The notes under the pieces are model-generated. The model worked only from the letters and a program-made list of their open reading frames with translations, was not told the DNA's origin and made no database searches. Positions 1 through 7,622 of a stretch of DNA of 64,000 nt are shown here, piece by piece (position 1 is the first letter of the stretch; the number at the start of each line of letters is the position of its first letter). Position numbers and translations under genes: made by a program. Origin of the DNA: Aedoeadaptatus coxii (GTDB taxonomy: Bacteria; Bacillota; Clostridia; Tissierellales; Peptoniphilaceae); assembly GCF_001553115.1 (NCBI RefSeq), contig NZ_KQ960181.1, forward strand, positions 35,911-99,910, given 5' to 3'.

Positions 1-317
1 CGTTGTCGTAGCAGTTGCCTTTTCTCGACATGCTTTGGAAGATGTGGTGTCCTTCTAACATGCCCTGATATGCGGTCATTTGGTAGCCGCAACCGCGGTC
101 GGAGCGGAAGGTACGGCGATAGGTGCGGGCATAGGTTTGTTTGAAAGCTTCTCCGAAGCTTTTTGAGACAATAGCGCCGTTAGGTTGACTCTTATCGTCT
201 TCGCCCCACTTTTTTCTGCCAGTATATGAAGGTGGATTTGGGAAAGTTGATGGCGGCAAGAATCTTTCTTAGTTGGAATTGCTCTCGGAGTTTGGCGACA
301 ATCCTCGCCTTTTGTTC
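1..317 (-). pseudogene. IS3-family OrfB transposase, internally deleted and partial
   Basis: Reading leftward from about 317, the frame gives an OrfB N-terminus (KLREQFQLRKILAAINFPKS) that stops near 193. In another frame, from about 175 to 1, the integrase-core C-terminal part appears: SDRGCGYQMTAYQ followed by SMSRKGNCYDN, which is the region of the second catalytic Asp in IS3 transposases. The first Asp region is missing and the catalytic Glu lies beyond the window edge. The internal deletion makes this a fossil, not an active rve transposase. Confidence 0.75.
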
Positions 318-843
318 ATTGCTTCTTCCCTCTCCAAACTCCTTAGCTGTTCCCAGAACATCTTTTGAATGGTGAGCTTTTCATTTTCCGCTTCTAATTC
401 TTTGATGTGATTTTCCAATACCTCCCACATGGGTACATCAAGGGGTTCGCTTTTCTTTGACGTCTGTGGTGTTTGATGGCGATCGTTTTTCTTTGTCACA
501 GGTCTCCCTCACTTATGTGATTGCAGCCCCTCAATGCCCTCCTCTCGGTACTGTCTGCACCAGTTAGCGATCTTGGTTGGATTCGCCAAACCAAGTTCGA
601 GGGCCAATTGCCGGTAGCTGCATTCGCTCGTTTCGTAGCGTGTAATGGCATCTAACTTAAGTACTCACGTTTATTTCTAGAACGCATTAACCCTTTATCA
701 CCAAAATGTCTGTAATTATTAACCCAGCGTCTGATCAGTGATTCATTGATTTGATATTTATCCTCTAAAACGAGATAGATTGACTTCCCGGACAAGTATT
801 CCTCGACGAATTTCTTCTTAAATTCATAATTGTATTTTGCCAT
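269..843 (-). pseudogene. IS3-family OrfA (helix-turn-helix subunit), broken
   Basis: The first 60 or so residues (843 to 655) form a transposase-type helix-turn-helix (motif INESLIRRWVNNYRHFGDKG). The frame then shifts, and a second helix-turn-helix (TKIANWCRQYREEGIEGLQ) continues to an in-frame TGA near 510. Past the stop, 499-269 carries the leucine-zipper-like segment (HIKELEAENEKLTIQK). An intact OrfA would read through all three parts. In living IS3 elements OrfA fuses to OrfB by -1 frameshifting; here an A-rich run near 310 still places the orfB remnant in the -1 frame. Nonfunctional by frameshift plus nonsense. Confidence 0.75.
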
Positions 844-900
844 TAAAAGACCCCAAAGGTTGGATTTCTTGGTCCAACTTTTGAGGGTCAGTGCAGCTTC

Positions 901-3900
901 TTATTTTATTTTATTAATGTTGTACACGATTTGGGCAATTTCCGCTCTCGAAAGTTGTTTTTTCCCTTGGAAGGTTCCATCGTCCATGCCGTTAAGGATT
1001 TTGGATTTGGAAAGTTCCTGTACGGCTTCTTTTGCCCATTTAGGAATTTTATTTCCATCTTTATATTGTTTCGCTTCGCCTTCGAAGTTTATTTTTTTCA
1101 TTTGTTTGTAACGGTAAAGTATGGTCGCCATTTCTTCTCTCGAAATGGTTTTGTTCGGCGCAAAATTGGCCGCATCCATTCCGTAAACAAGGCCCGCATT
1201 TTTTGCCCAGTTCACGTATTTACCGTAGTATGCGTTCATATCAATGTCTTGAAAACTTATATTGGCGGTAAATTCATTTACTTTTTCAAATCTACCTAAA
1301 ATGGCAATAAATTCGGCACGCGTCATGGCTTTGTTCGGTTCAAAGCGATTGCCTTTTACAATATCGTCGAAGAGTCTGCTCTCCAGGCTGTAATTGATAG
1401 CTTCTTTTGCCCAGTGATTTTGAATATCCGCGTAGGTCTTCGCTTGATTTCCACTGTTTTCCGTTTTTGCTGTATGGGGTTTTGATGGGGTTGTTTTTTG
1501 GAAAGTAAAGTTGAACCATTTCCCTCTTGGAGCCGGTTTTTCTTTTTCCTTCGGCTCTACCGACGGTTTCGGTTTCGAAGGACTTGGAACTGTCGGTTTA
1601 GAAGGACTCGGTTGTGCCGGATTACTCGGACTTGGAGCCGGTTTAGAGGGCTTGGGTGCCAATGGATTGTTCGGCGCGGGGGACGGCTCCGATGGGCTCG
1701 GTTCCTTCGGATCCTTCGGCGCGGGAGCCTGCTCTTGTTCTTTCTTTACTTCCTCCATTACCCGTTTTACGTCTTGGATCGCCCCATTCATAGCATCGAG
1801 AGATTGCCCTTTAAGTGCTTCTTCGGCCGCTTTTAAAGTATCCTCAACTTTTTGCTTCAATTTTGAATCTTGGGAGAGCTTAATAGCTTTTGCTTCCTCA
1901 ACAAGTTTCCCCAACTCTTTTTTAGCCACTTCCAACGTTTGGGCCTTATTCTTTTCAGCTAAATTTTCGTCATTTTTACGAATGGCTTGCTGTTTAATGT
2001 CGTTAATTTCATTCGCACTGGTTGCCTTCTTAATGCTCTCTTCAAATTTCGCCATCTCATCCTGCTTCAAGTGAGCAAGCTTATTCACAGCGGCGATCGC
2101 TTCTTTGCGAGCAGCTTCAAGTTGCGCTTTTGCCATGGCTTTTTCTTGATCGAGCTTTTTGTATTTTTCTACAATAGGTTCGATCTCGCCGAGTGCTTTT
2201 GTCGCCATAATTTCTTGTATAGCTGCGTCAATTTCACTCTCGCTTAAATTTTCCAATTTCGTAAGCTTTTCATTGGCTGCGGCTTTGGCCTTGCTCAAAT
2301 TAACCTGAACTGCACCGTCAAATGCTTCTTTTACGAGTTCGAGAGTGCCGGCTTCTTGAATTTCTTTCGTAAACCGCTGTTTATCATTGGAACTTAATAA
2401 AGTAAGAGTCTCCAACTTGCCTATATACTCTTTCTTGGCAGCGTCGAGATCTTTCTTCTTCATAGTATCTTCACTTAACGTTGTGTACTTGTTGACGATC
2501 TCGTCAATTTTCATCTTGTCGGGCGCAGATTTTAACTCATTCTCAGCTTGAGTGAAATGCTCGTTCGTTAAGCCCGGTAGCGCTTTAATCTTTTCGAGCG
2601 CTACTTTTCTCTGCTCTTCGAGTGCCTTCGCCGCTTCTTCAGCTTCTTGAGCCTTGGCTTTGTTGTTCGCTATATTCTTATCTTGAGCCCTTTGGTAAAT
2701 ACTTACTATTTGATTTCCCGTAGCCGCTTGCTCTATCTCACTTTCGTAGCCTTTTCTTTCTTCTTCCGTAAGGTCTTTTAGGTCTTTAAGCTTCTTCTTG
2801 TAATCTTCTTTTAAAGTTCCTAAATTTTTCTTAACGCCATTTTCTGTATTAAGGTTTCGATATTTCTGAGAAATAGCGACAATGCTTTGTACATCATTGG
2901 CAGCATTCAATTCCTGTTCAGCATCACGCTGTTCTTGATCCGAAAGATTTTCTAATGCCTTAATTTGTTCCAGCGTGCTCTTACGGAATTGCTCAAACTG
3001 AGCCTTTTTCGCCTCTTGGTTCTTAGCTTCCGCTTCTTGTAGGAAAGTTTCCACTTCGGGAATCGTCGGGGCATCCTGAATCTTTTTGATGATCTCCGTC
3101 TTATAAGCTTCATACGTTCCCGTTAAGAAAGTGTATTCTTCCTTAATCTTTTTGATTGCGGCATCTTTCTTCCCTTGAAGTTCAGCGTTCTTTGCATTTT
3201 CCGCTTGTTTATCCTCAGCTTTTGCCTTCTCTACAATACCGGCAATATCTTTTTCCGATTTCGCGCCTGTAACTTGAGCTTGATAAGTCGTCTTTTTCTT
3301 TTTATCGAGATATTGTAAAGCTTCGATAGTTTTGATGGCTTCTTGCCGTTTAGAACTCAAGCTATCTCTAAGTTGCTGTAATATAATTGAGTCCAATGCT
3401 TGCACAGCTTGGTCTACTTCTTGCTGTGTTCTATCTTCTTTCTGAAGTTTGCCCTTAATGGTGAAAATAGGTTCTTTAAAGCTTTCTTTTTTATCCTCGG
3501 GATAGCTATTAAGTTCCGCCATAAGTTCATTCGCCTTTTTCATATCCACTTTATAGGTCATGGTTACAGGTTTAGAGGAATTAAAGTTCTCTCCTTCTTG
3601 AGAAAATTCGAACGTCGTATTGTTCGGCGTATCTTTCGGGATGGCGTAAGTGACACCGCCCATAACTGCTTTAAGTTCTTGGGGCATTGACGCCTTGTTG
3701 AGGGTAAAGGTCTTTGTTTCGTTTCCTTTGACCACCTTCAGCTTCGGCAAATGGTTTTGGATCGGCGTGGGATCGAGGTTCGGATTGTCGGGCAGAGAAA
3801 TCGTGTAGCTTGCCGACTCGTCCTTATTGGCTCTTTCCTTAAATTCCACATTCGGCGCGTCATAAGTATCTTTAAGAACCATTTTCTTGCTAATGGTTTT

Positions 3901-4617
3901 GCCCTTGTTCGCTTCTTGATGGACGACGACGAATTCATCGCCAACACTTGCACCATACGTTTCCCTCAATTTCTCCATAGGAAAATCATAGGAAATCGCA
4001 TTGGGCTTATTTTCTTTGGCTAAATCAAAGATCTTCCATTGATTATCCTTCTTCGTACGGAGAAACATTTTGATTGAGCCCGTCATCTTGGACGACATCA
4101 TGATTTTATCTTTCGTCTGTTCCACAATGGGGGTTAAGCTTTTCTCCCCTTTAACCGTAACATTGCCAACCTTCGTTTCTTGAGCGCCTCTTACAACATA
4201 AAGCTCGACGACATCGCCGGCACTAAATTCTCTAAAGGGAATCAGCGGTCGTCCGCCCGGACCCATTATTTGCTCAGTAGTATAATCATCTTTAATGTCC
4301 CCTTCTTTTACAGAGTCCACTAAAATCTTTTTATACGTTTCGCTGCCGGTAATAAGCTTCATTTGTAGTCTGTCGCCAATGGCAAGTTTATTCTCATCTT
4401 TTAATTTTTGCGTGTTGATGTGCAATGTCGTATCGCCGATAGCAGGTAACTTGCGGAAATACGATACGTTTTCTTGGGCCTGCGTTTCTACATTTCCTTT
4501 TTCAATGGCTCCACTTTGATCCGCAGCATAGGCTAAAGTATTAGACAATGATACGGATGCAGTCGCAAGGCTTAACGCCAAAGCGAGCGTTCGATTGACT
4601 TTGTAATGTTTTATCAT
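901..4617 (-). CDS. Large SLH-domain surface protein with GA-like helical repeats
   Basis: 1238 residues with a Sec signal peptide (cleavage likely after AYA, residues 29-31). About 400 residues of beta-rich N-terminal region follow, then five or six long alpha-helical repeats (about 410-980), each with the pattern A-I-xx-I-xx-L-xx-L-[ST]-x10-A. These resemble albumin-binding GA/PAB modules of anaerobic cocci, but the resemblance is by eye only. A Pro/Ser/Lys linker (about 985-1050) leads to three SLH domains that end the protein (NHWAKEAI, NWAKNAGLVYGM, KWAKEAVQELSKSKILNGM). SLH domains bind pyruvylated cell-wall polysaccharide; csaB at 29903 would supply the pyruvyl groups. AGGAGG lies 6 bases before the ATG. 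The gene is monocistronic, and an IS end sits 10 bp after its stop. Confidence 0.85.
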   Translation of the reverse strand: MIKHYKVNRTLALALSLATASVSLSNTLAYAADQSGAIEKGNVETQAQENVSYFRKLPAIGDTTLHINTQKLKDENKLAIGDRLQMKLITGSETYKKILVDSVKEGDIKDDYTTEQIMGPGGRPLIPFREFSAGDVVELYVVRGAQETKVGNVTVKGEKSLTPIVEQTKDKIMMSSKMTGSIKMFLRTKKDNQWKIFDLAKENKPNAISYDFPMEKLRETYGASVGDEFVVVHQEANKGKTISKKMVLKDTYDAPNVEFKERANKDESASYTISLPDNPNLDPTPIQNHLPKLKVVKGNETKTFTLNKASMPQELKAVMGGVTYAIPKDTPNNTTFEFSQEGENFNSSKPVTMTYKVDMKKANELMAELNSYPEDKKESFKEPIFTIKGKLQKEDRTQQEVDQAVQALDSIILQQLRDSLSSKRQEAIKTIEALQYLDKKKKTTYQAQVTGAKSEKDIAGIVEKAKAEDKQAENAKNAELQGKKDAAIKKIKEEYTFLTGTYEAYKTEIIKKIQDAPTIPEVETFLQEAEAKNQEAKKAQFEQFRKSTLEQIKALENLSDQEQRDAEQELNAANDVQSIVAISQKYRNLNTENGVKKNLGTLKEDYKKKLKDLKDLTEEERKGYESEIEQAATGNQIVSIYQRAQDKNIANNKAKAQEAEEAAKALEEQRKVALEKIKALPGLTNEHFTQAENELKSAPDKMKIDEIVNKYTTLSEDTMKKKDLDAAKKEYIGKLETLTLLSSNDKQRFTKEIQEAGTLELVKEAFDGAVQVNLSKAKAAANEKLTKLENLSESEIDAAIQEIMATKALGEIEPIVEKYKKLDQEKAMAKAQLEAARKEAIAAVNKLAHLKQDEMAKFEESIKKATSANEINDIKQQAIRKNDENLAEKNKAQTLEVAKKELGKLVEEAKAIKLSQDSKLKQKVEDTLKAAEEALKGQSLDAMNGAIQDVKRVMEEVKKEQEQAPAPKDPKEPSPSEPSPAPNNPLAPKPSKPAPSPSNPAQPSPSKPTVPSPSKPKPSVEPKEKEKPAPRGKWFNFTFQKTTPSKPHTAKTENSGNQAKTYADIQNHWAKEAINYSLESRLFDDIVKGNRFEPNKAMTRAEFIAILGRFEKVNEFTANISFQDIDMNAYYGKYVNWAKNAGLVYGMDAANFAPNKTISREEMATILYRYKQMKKINFEGEAKQYKDGNKIPKWAKEAVQELSKSKILNGMDDGTFQGKKQLSRAEIAQIVYNINKIK

Positions 4618-5002
4618 AGGTCCTCCTATTATTTTTTTTATATTTTAACGGATACAATATTCCCCTGTCATCCAACTGCGGATTCTTAAAACTTTCCACC
4701 TCTCTTCATAAAATGAACACATTGATTCTGTTCTGAAATAGATTCTCAAATAAAAAATCGCAAAATGGAAAATCTTTTTTTACAAATTGTGTATTTTTGT
4801 TTATGCTATCGTGTATGTTTTACGTTGTTTCGTGTGTATTCTATTGGATATAACGGTTTATAACATTTACTTTATAGTTTTAGATATTAGTTCCCAATTT
4901 ATTTTTATTTTTTCCTCAATTGGCTCTCACTGAAATTTCACCCTATTCAAACGACGGCCTCTCGATTTGCTGAAGACACCCTTCCTAATTTTGGGCATTA
5001 TA
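4618..5002. other. A/T-rich region upstream of the SLH gene
   Basis: About 385 bases between the SLH gene start and the transporter terminator. It is strongly A/T-rich with long A and T runs. I see no convincing ORF and no clear consensus -35/-10 pair, although the SLH promoter must lie here, implying a long untranslated leader. A short direct repeat GATTCT occurs near 4722 and 4741. Confidence 0.5.
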
Positions 5003-5028
5003 AAACCACGGGATCGTTCCCGTGGTTT
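5003..5028 (-). terminator. Rho-independent terminator of the amino acid ABC operon
   Basis: Perfect 11-bp stem (AAACCACGGGA paired with its complement) around a 4-base loop, 8 bases after the ATPase stop. It is followed leftward by a short T-rich stretch. Confidence 0.75.
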
Positions 5029-5035
5029 GGCTCTC

Positions 5036-5758
5036 TTATAACACTTTATTTAAGAATGATTGTGTTCTTTCTTCTTTCGGATGATTGAATACTTCGTCGG
5101 GGGTTCCCTCTTCCACGAGCAGACCTTCGTCGAGGAAGAGAATGCGATCGCCCACTTCTCGTGCGAAACCCATTTCGTGGGTAACGACCACCATGGTCAT
5201 GCCGTCTTTGGCAAGTTGTTGCATAACATCCAACACTTCGCCAACCATTTCAGGGTCGAGGGCCGATGTGGGCTCATCGAAGAGCATAACCGAGGGATTC
5301 ATGGCGAGGGCACGCACGATGGCGATACGTTGCTTTTGGCCGCCGGAAAGTTGATTGGGATAGGCGTCCCGCTTATCGGCAAGGCCGACACGTTCCAAAA
5401 GCTTCATCGCTTTTTCTTCCGCTTGGCTTTTGTCTTCTCCTTTTACGAGAACGGGTGCCATGGTGATATTTTCCAAAACGGTTTTGTGGGGAAAGAGATT
5501 AAAGGATTGGAATACCATGCCCATATCTTCCCGCACTTTTTCAATATTCGTATCTTTGTTATTGACGTCCACGCCTTCAAAAATGATTTCGCCGCCGTCC
5601 GCTTCTTCCAAACGATTCAAACAACGTAAAAAGGTAGATTTCCCTGATCCGGAGGGACCGATCACCACAACGACTTCTCCGTCTCCGATTTCTGTGGAAA
5701 TACCTTTTAGTACGTGGTTGTCGCCGAAACTTTTTGTAAGATTATGAATGCGAATCAC
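5036..5758 (-). CDS. Polar amino acid ABC transporter ATP-binding protein (GlnQ-like)
   Basis: 240-residue ATPase that powers amino acid uptake with the permease and binding protein immediately upstream. Walker A is GPSGSGKST (about 33-41), the Q-loop sits in [10 protein letters not shown], the ABC signature is LSGGQKQR, and Walker B with its glutamate is [13 protein letters not shown]. The D-loop and H-loop (VVTHEMGFA) follow. Length and order fit the GlnQ/HisP family. The start is GTG, overlapping the permease 3' end by 17 bp, so translational coupling is likely. The substrate (Gln, Cys or another polar amino acid) cannot be told from sequence alone. Confidence 0.92.
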   Translation of the reverse strand: MIRIHNLTKSFGDNHVLKGISTEIGDGEVVVVIGPSGSGKSTFLRCLNRLEEADGGEIIFEGVDVNNKDTNIEKVREDMGMVFQSFNLFPHKTVLENITMAPVLVKGEDKSQAEEKAMKLLERVGLADKRDAYPNQLSGGQKQRIAIVRALAMNPSVMLFDEPTSALDPEMVGEVLDVMQQLAKDGMTMVVVTHEMGFAREVGDRILFLDEGLLVEEGTPDEVFNHPKEERTQSFLNKVL

Positions 5759-6431
5759 TGTTTGCTAACCTCTTTTCAAATAGACCGATGACCTTGGAAA
5801 GGCCCGTTACGAGAATCAAGTAAATAAGTGCCGCCGTAATGTAAGGCATAAAGGGCTTCAAGCTGCTTCCTTGTGCGGTTTTAGCCTGATACATCAAATC
5901 GCCGATGCCGACGAAAGCGACGATGGCCGATTCTTTAATTAATGTAACGAACTCGTTGCATAGCGCCGGAAGTACGGTTTTAATGGCTTGGGGCAAAATA
6001 ATGTAGCGCATAATTTGTCCCTTTTTCATACCTAAAGATGCCGCCGCTTCTCCCTGACCCTTATCCACCGCATTGATCCCCCCGCGAATAATCTCCGATA
6101 CATAGGCGGAAGAGTTCATACATACGGCGATTAAGCTTAGAACAAATGGATTTTTCAACGATGCATATTGATCGGGGATCACGGATGCAAATCCGTAATA
6201 AGCTATTAGGACTTGTACGAGTAAAGGCGTGCCGCGGAAAATTTGTACATAAAGTTTAGCAATGGCTTGCAGCGGTTTTAATTTGGATCGGCGCAGGAGC
6301 ACGATTAAAATGCCCAAGATAAAACCGAAAAGTACGCCTAAGAAGGATAGCTTTAATGTAACGAGAGTTCCGTCGACATATGACGAACCGTATTTGTTCA
6401 AAAAGGCCATCCAGGATTTCATTAAGTTCAT
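5742..6431 (-). CDS. Polar amino acid ABC transporter permease (GlnP/HisM type)
   Basis: 229-residue inner-membrane permease with about five hydrophobic helices and the EAA-type cytoplasmic loop ([16 protein letters not shown]) that docks the ATPase. It is the size of single-domain PAAT permeases and probably acts as a homodimer, since no second permease is nearby. RBS is AGGAGGAAT. The gene is separated from the binding-protein gene by 79 bp holding a strong hairpin (6451-6475), and overlaps the ATPase by 17 bp. Confidence 0.9.
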   Translation of the reverse strand: MNLMKSWMAFLNKYGSSYVDGTLVTLKLSFLGVLFGFILGILIVLLRRSKLKPLQAIAKLYVQIFRGTPLLVQVLIAYYGFASVIPDQYASLKNPFVLSLIAVCMNSSAYVSEIIRGGINAVDKGQGEAAASLGMKKGQIMRYIILPQAIKTVLPALCNEFVTLIKESAIVAFVGIGDLMYQAKTAQGSSLKPFMPYITAALIYLILVTGLSKVIGLFEKRLANSDSHS

Positions 6432-6450
6432 TATTCCTCCTCGATAGAAA

Positions 6451-6475
6451 AAACTGTTTCACGAGGAAACAGTTT
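6451..6475 (-). terminator. Intra-operon hairpin, likely partial terminator after the binding protein gene
   Basis: 10-bp perfect stem (AAACTGTTTC with its complement), loop of 5 bases, followed leftward by a T-rich run. It lies between the binding-protein stop and the permease start. Such a site would let the binding protein be made in excess over the membrane parts; the ratio is inferred, not seen. Confidence 0.65.
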
Positions 6476-6510
6476 CTTCTCTATCATTCGAACAGTTTAC
6501 ATACTATTTA

Positions 6511-7389
6511 TTATTCGCCTACCGATTCGTCGGCAATTTTTTCGTATTCGCCGATCCATTCTTTAATCTTGCCTTCGTCGATAAGTTTTTTAAGGACTTG
6601 GTTGACATAGGCGGTTAAGGCATCGTTGCCTTTTTTCATCGTAACGCATACGCCCGGTTCTGCCGGTACGCCGGGATCGATGGCGACGAGTTCGGGGAAT
6701 TGTTTATCGTATTGTGCACCGGAGCTCTTGGAAATAACGAGGGCATCGGCCGTTTTATTCTTAACTTCCATTGCCAAATTGTTTAATTTGGAAAGGCTCT
6801 TTAATTCCACATCTTTCGGGAAGTTTTCGCGAACAGTAGATTCTTGAACAGAACCTGTTTGCGCACCGACAACTTTGCCGGCGAAGTCTTCCACTTTTTT
6901 GTACTTGTCGGCGTCTTCTTTGCGGACGAGCACGACTTGTTCATTTTCAAAATAAGGAATGGAGAAATTAACCGCTTCTTCACGTTCTGGCGTAGCCGAC
7001 ATACCGGCAATACCGATGTCCGCTTGACCGGAGGCGATGCTCGGAATAATGCCGTCGAAGTCTAAGTCTTTAACTTCCAATTCAACGCCCATTTCTTGGG
7101 CGATGGCTTTGGCGATTTCCACGTCGAAGCCGACGATTTCATCTTTTCCGTCTTTCATTAAGTGCCATTCGTAAGGAGGATAGTCGGCGCTGGTCGCCAT
7201 AACCAATTTACCTTTTTCCTTAATTTCTTTAACGGCGGCGTCCATATCTTCTTGGCTTACTTGAGCCGCTTCTTTTTTCTCCGAATTGTTTGCTACATTT
7301 TCACCATTTTTGGCACCGGATCCGCAACCGACCAATGCAAATGCCATGACCATGGCCAATAATGTGAGTAAACTTGTTTTTTTCATCAT
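6511..7389 (-). CDS. Amino acid ABC transporter substrate-binding lipoprotein
   Basis: 292 residues. Signal peptide ends in the lipobox LVGC (Cys 22), so it is a lipid-anchored extracellular receptor. After a Ser/Asn/Lys-rich tether of about 30 residues comes a PBPb/SBP_bac_3 fold: GKLVMATSADYPPYEW, DVEIAKAIAQEMG, FDGIIPSIASGQADI and MSATPEREEAVNFSIPY are the usual family blocks. It is first of a three-gene operon with permease and ATPase, which fits polar amino acid uptake. Two consecutive ATGs occur at the start; the second has the better distance to GGGAG. It is preceded by a consensus promoter and a leader ORF. Confidence 0.93.
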   Translation of the reverse strand: MMKKTSLLTLLAMVMAFALVGCGSGAKNGENVANNSEKKEAAQVSQEDMDAAVKEIKEKGKLVMATSADYPPYEWHLMKDGKDEIVGFDVEIAKAIAQEMGVELEVKDLDFDGIIPSIASGQADIGIAGMSATPEREEAVNFSIPYFENEQVVLVRKEDADKYKKVEDFAGKVVGAQTGSVQESTVRENFPKDVELKSLSKLNNLAMEVKNKTADALVISKSSGAQYDKQFPELVAIDPGVPAEPGVCVTMKKGNDALTAYVNQVLKKLIDEGKIKEWIGEYEKIADESVGE

Positions 7390-7423
7390 GATCTCCCTTC
7401 AATCTCGAATACATTGTCTTTCT

Positions 7424-7522
7424 CTAGGATTGCTTATGTCTCATGGAGCCGGATGTATTTGCACTATTTGCCAGATACTTGCATTCAATCCGACGGCTCT
7501 CGAAAAATTTTGCTGTATTCAA
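7424..7522 (-). CDS. Possible 32-residue leader ORF upstream of the binding protein gene
   Basis: A TTG start 8 bases after a perfect AGGAGG (7531-7536) opens a 32-codon frame ending in TAG, 34 bases before the binding-protein gene. It lies just inside the transcript from the promoter at 7558-7586. The product (starts MNTAKFFESRRIECKYLANS) has no recognisable domain. The frame overlaps an imperfect stem (GAGCC-gtc-GGAT paired with ATCCGGCTC), so translation could change leader folding. It could be a regulatory leader peptide, a small protein or chance. Confidence 0.4.
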   Translation of the reverse strand: MNTAKFFESRRIECKYLANSANTSGSMRHKQS

Positions 7523-7557
7523 GATTAAGACCTCCTTCTGTGTTTTTCTTTTTTGAA

Positions 7558-7586
7558 ATTATACTATAGCACGCTAAAATCTACAA
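7558..7586 (-). promoter_or_regulatory. Sigma-A-type promoter of the amino acid transporter operon
   Basis: Read leftward: TTGTAG, 17-base spacer, TATAAT. The -10 is perfect and the -35 keeps TTG. Transcription would start near 7551, giving a leader of about 160 bases. Confidence 0.75.
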
Positions 7587-7603
7587 GAAAATCGGCGGGA
7601 AAA

Positions 7604-7622
7604 CGAGAAACGGTGTTTCTCG
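7604..7622 (-). terminator. Terminator after uvrA
   Basis: 8-bp perfect stem CGAGAAAC/GTTTCTCG with a 3-base loop directly behind the uvrA stop, followed leftward by TTTT. It isolates uvrA from the transporter promoter 20 bp further on. Confidence 0.7.

Larger units (their letters stand above)
1..890 (-). mobile_element. Degenerate IS3-family insertion sequence, one end and most of both ORFs
   Basis: Read leftward, the element begins at 890 with a TG end followed by CTCAAAAGTTGGACC, typical of IS3/IS150-type terminal repeats. An orfA starts at 843 and an orfB-like reading frame runs off the left edge. Lesions are visible: orfA changes frame near 655, has an in-frame TGA near 510, and orfB joins its N-terminal helix region (about 315-195) to a C-terminal integrase part (about 175-1) with most of the DDE core missing. 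The other inverted repeat and the catalytic Glu lie outside the window. The element is probably immobile. Confidence 0.8.

Noticed and set aside
3738-4023. Opposite-strand and alternative frames within the SLH gene
   Set aside because: Shadow frames of a long coding sequence; no domain or ribosome site.
901-4617. Possible CRISPR or tandem DNA repeat in the SLH gene repeats
   Set aside because: Repeats exist only at protein level with strong divergence; no regular DNA spacing. No CRISPR array was seen anywhere in the window.
7390-7557. Known riboswitch in the amino acid transporter leader
   Set aside because: No lysine, glycine, glutamine or T-box motif could be recognised; only a leader ORF and an imperfect stem are supported.
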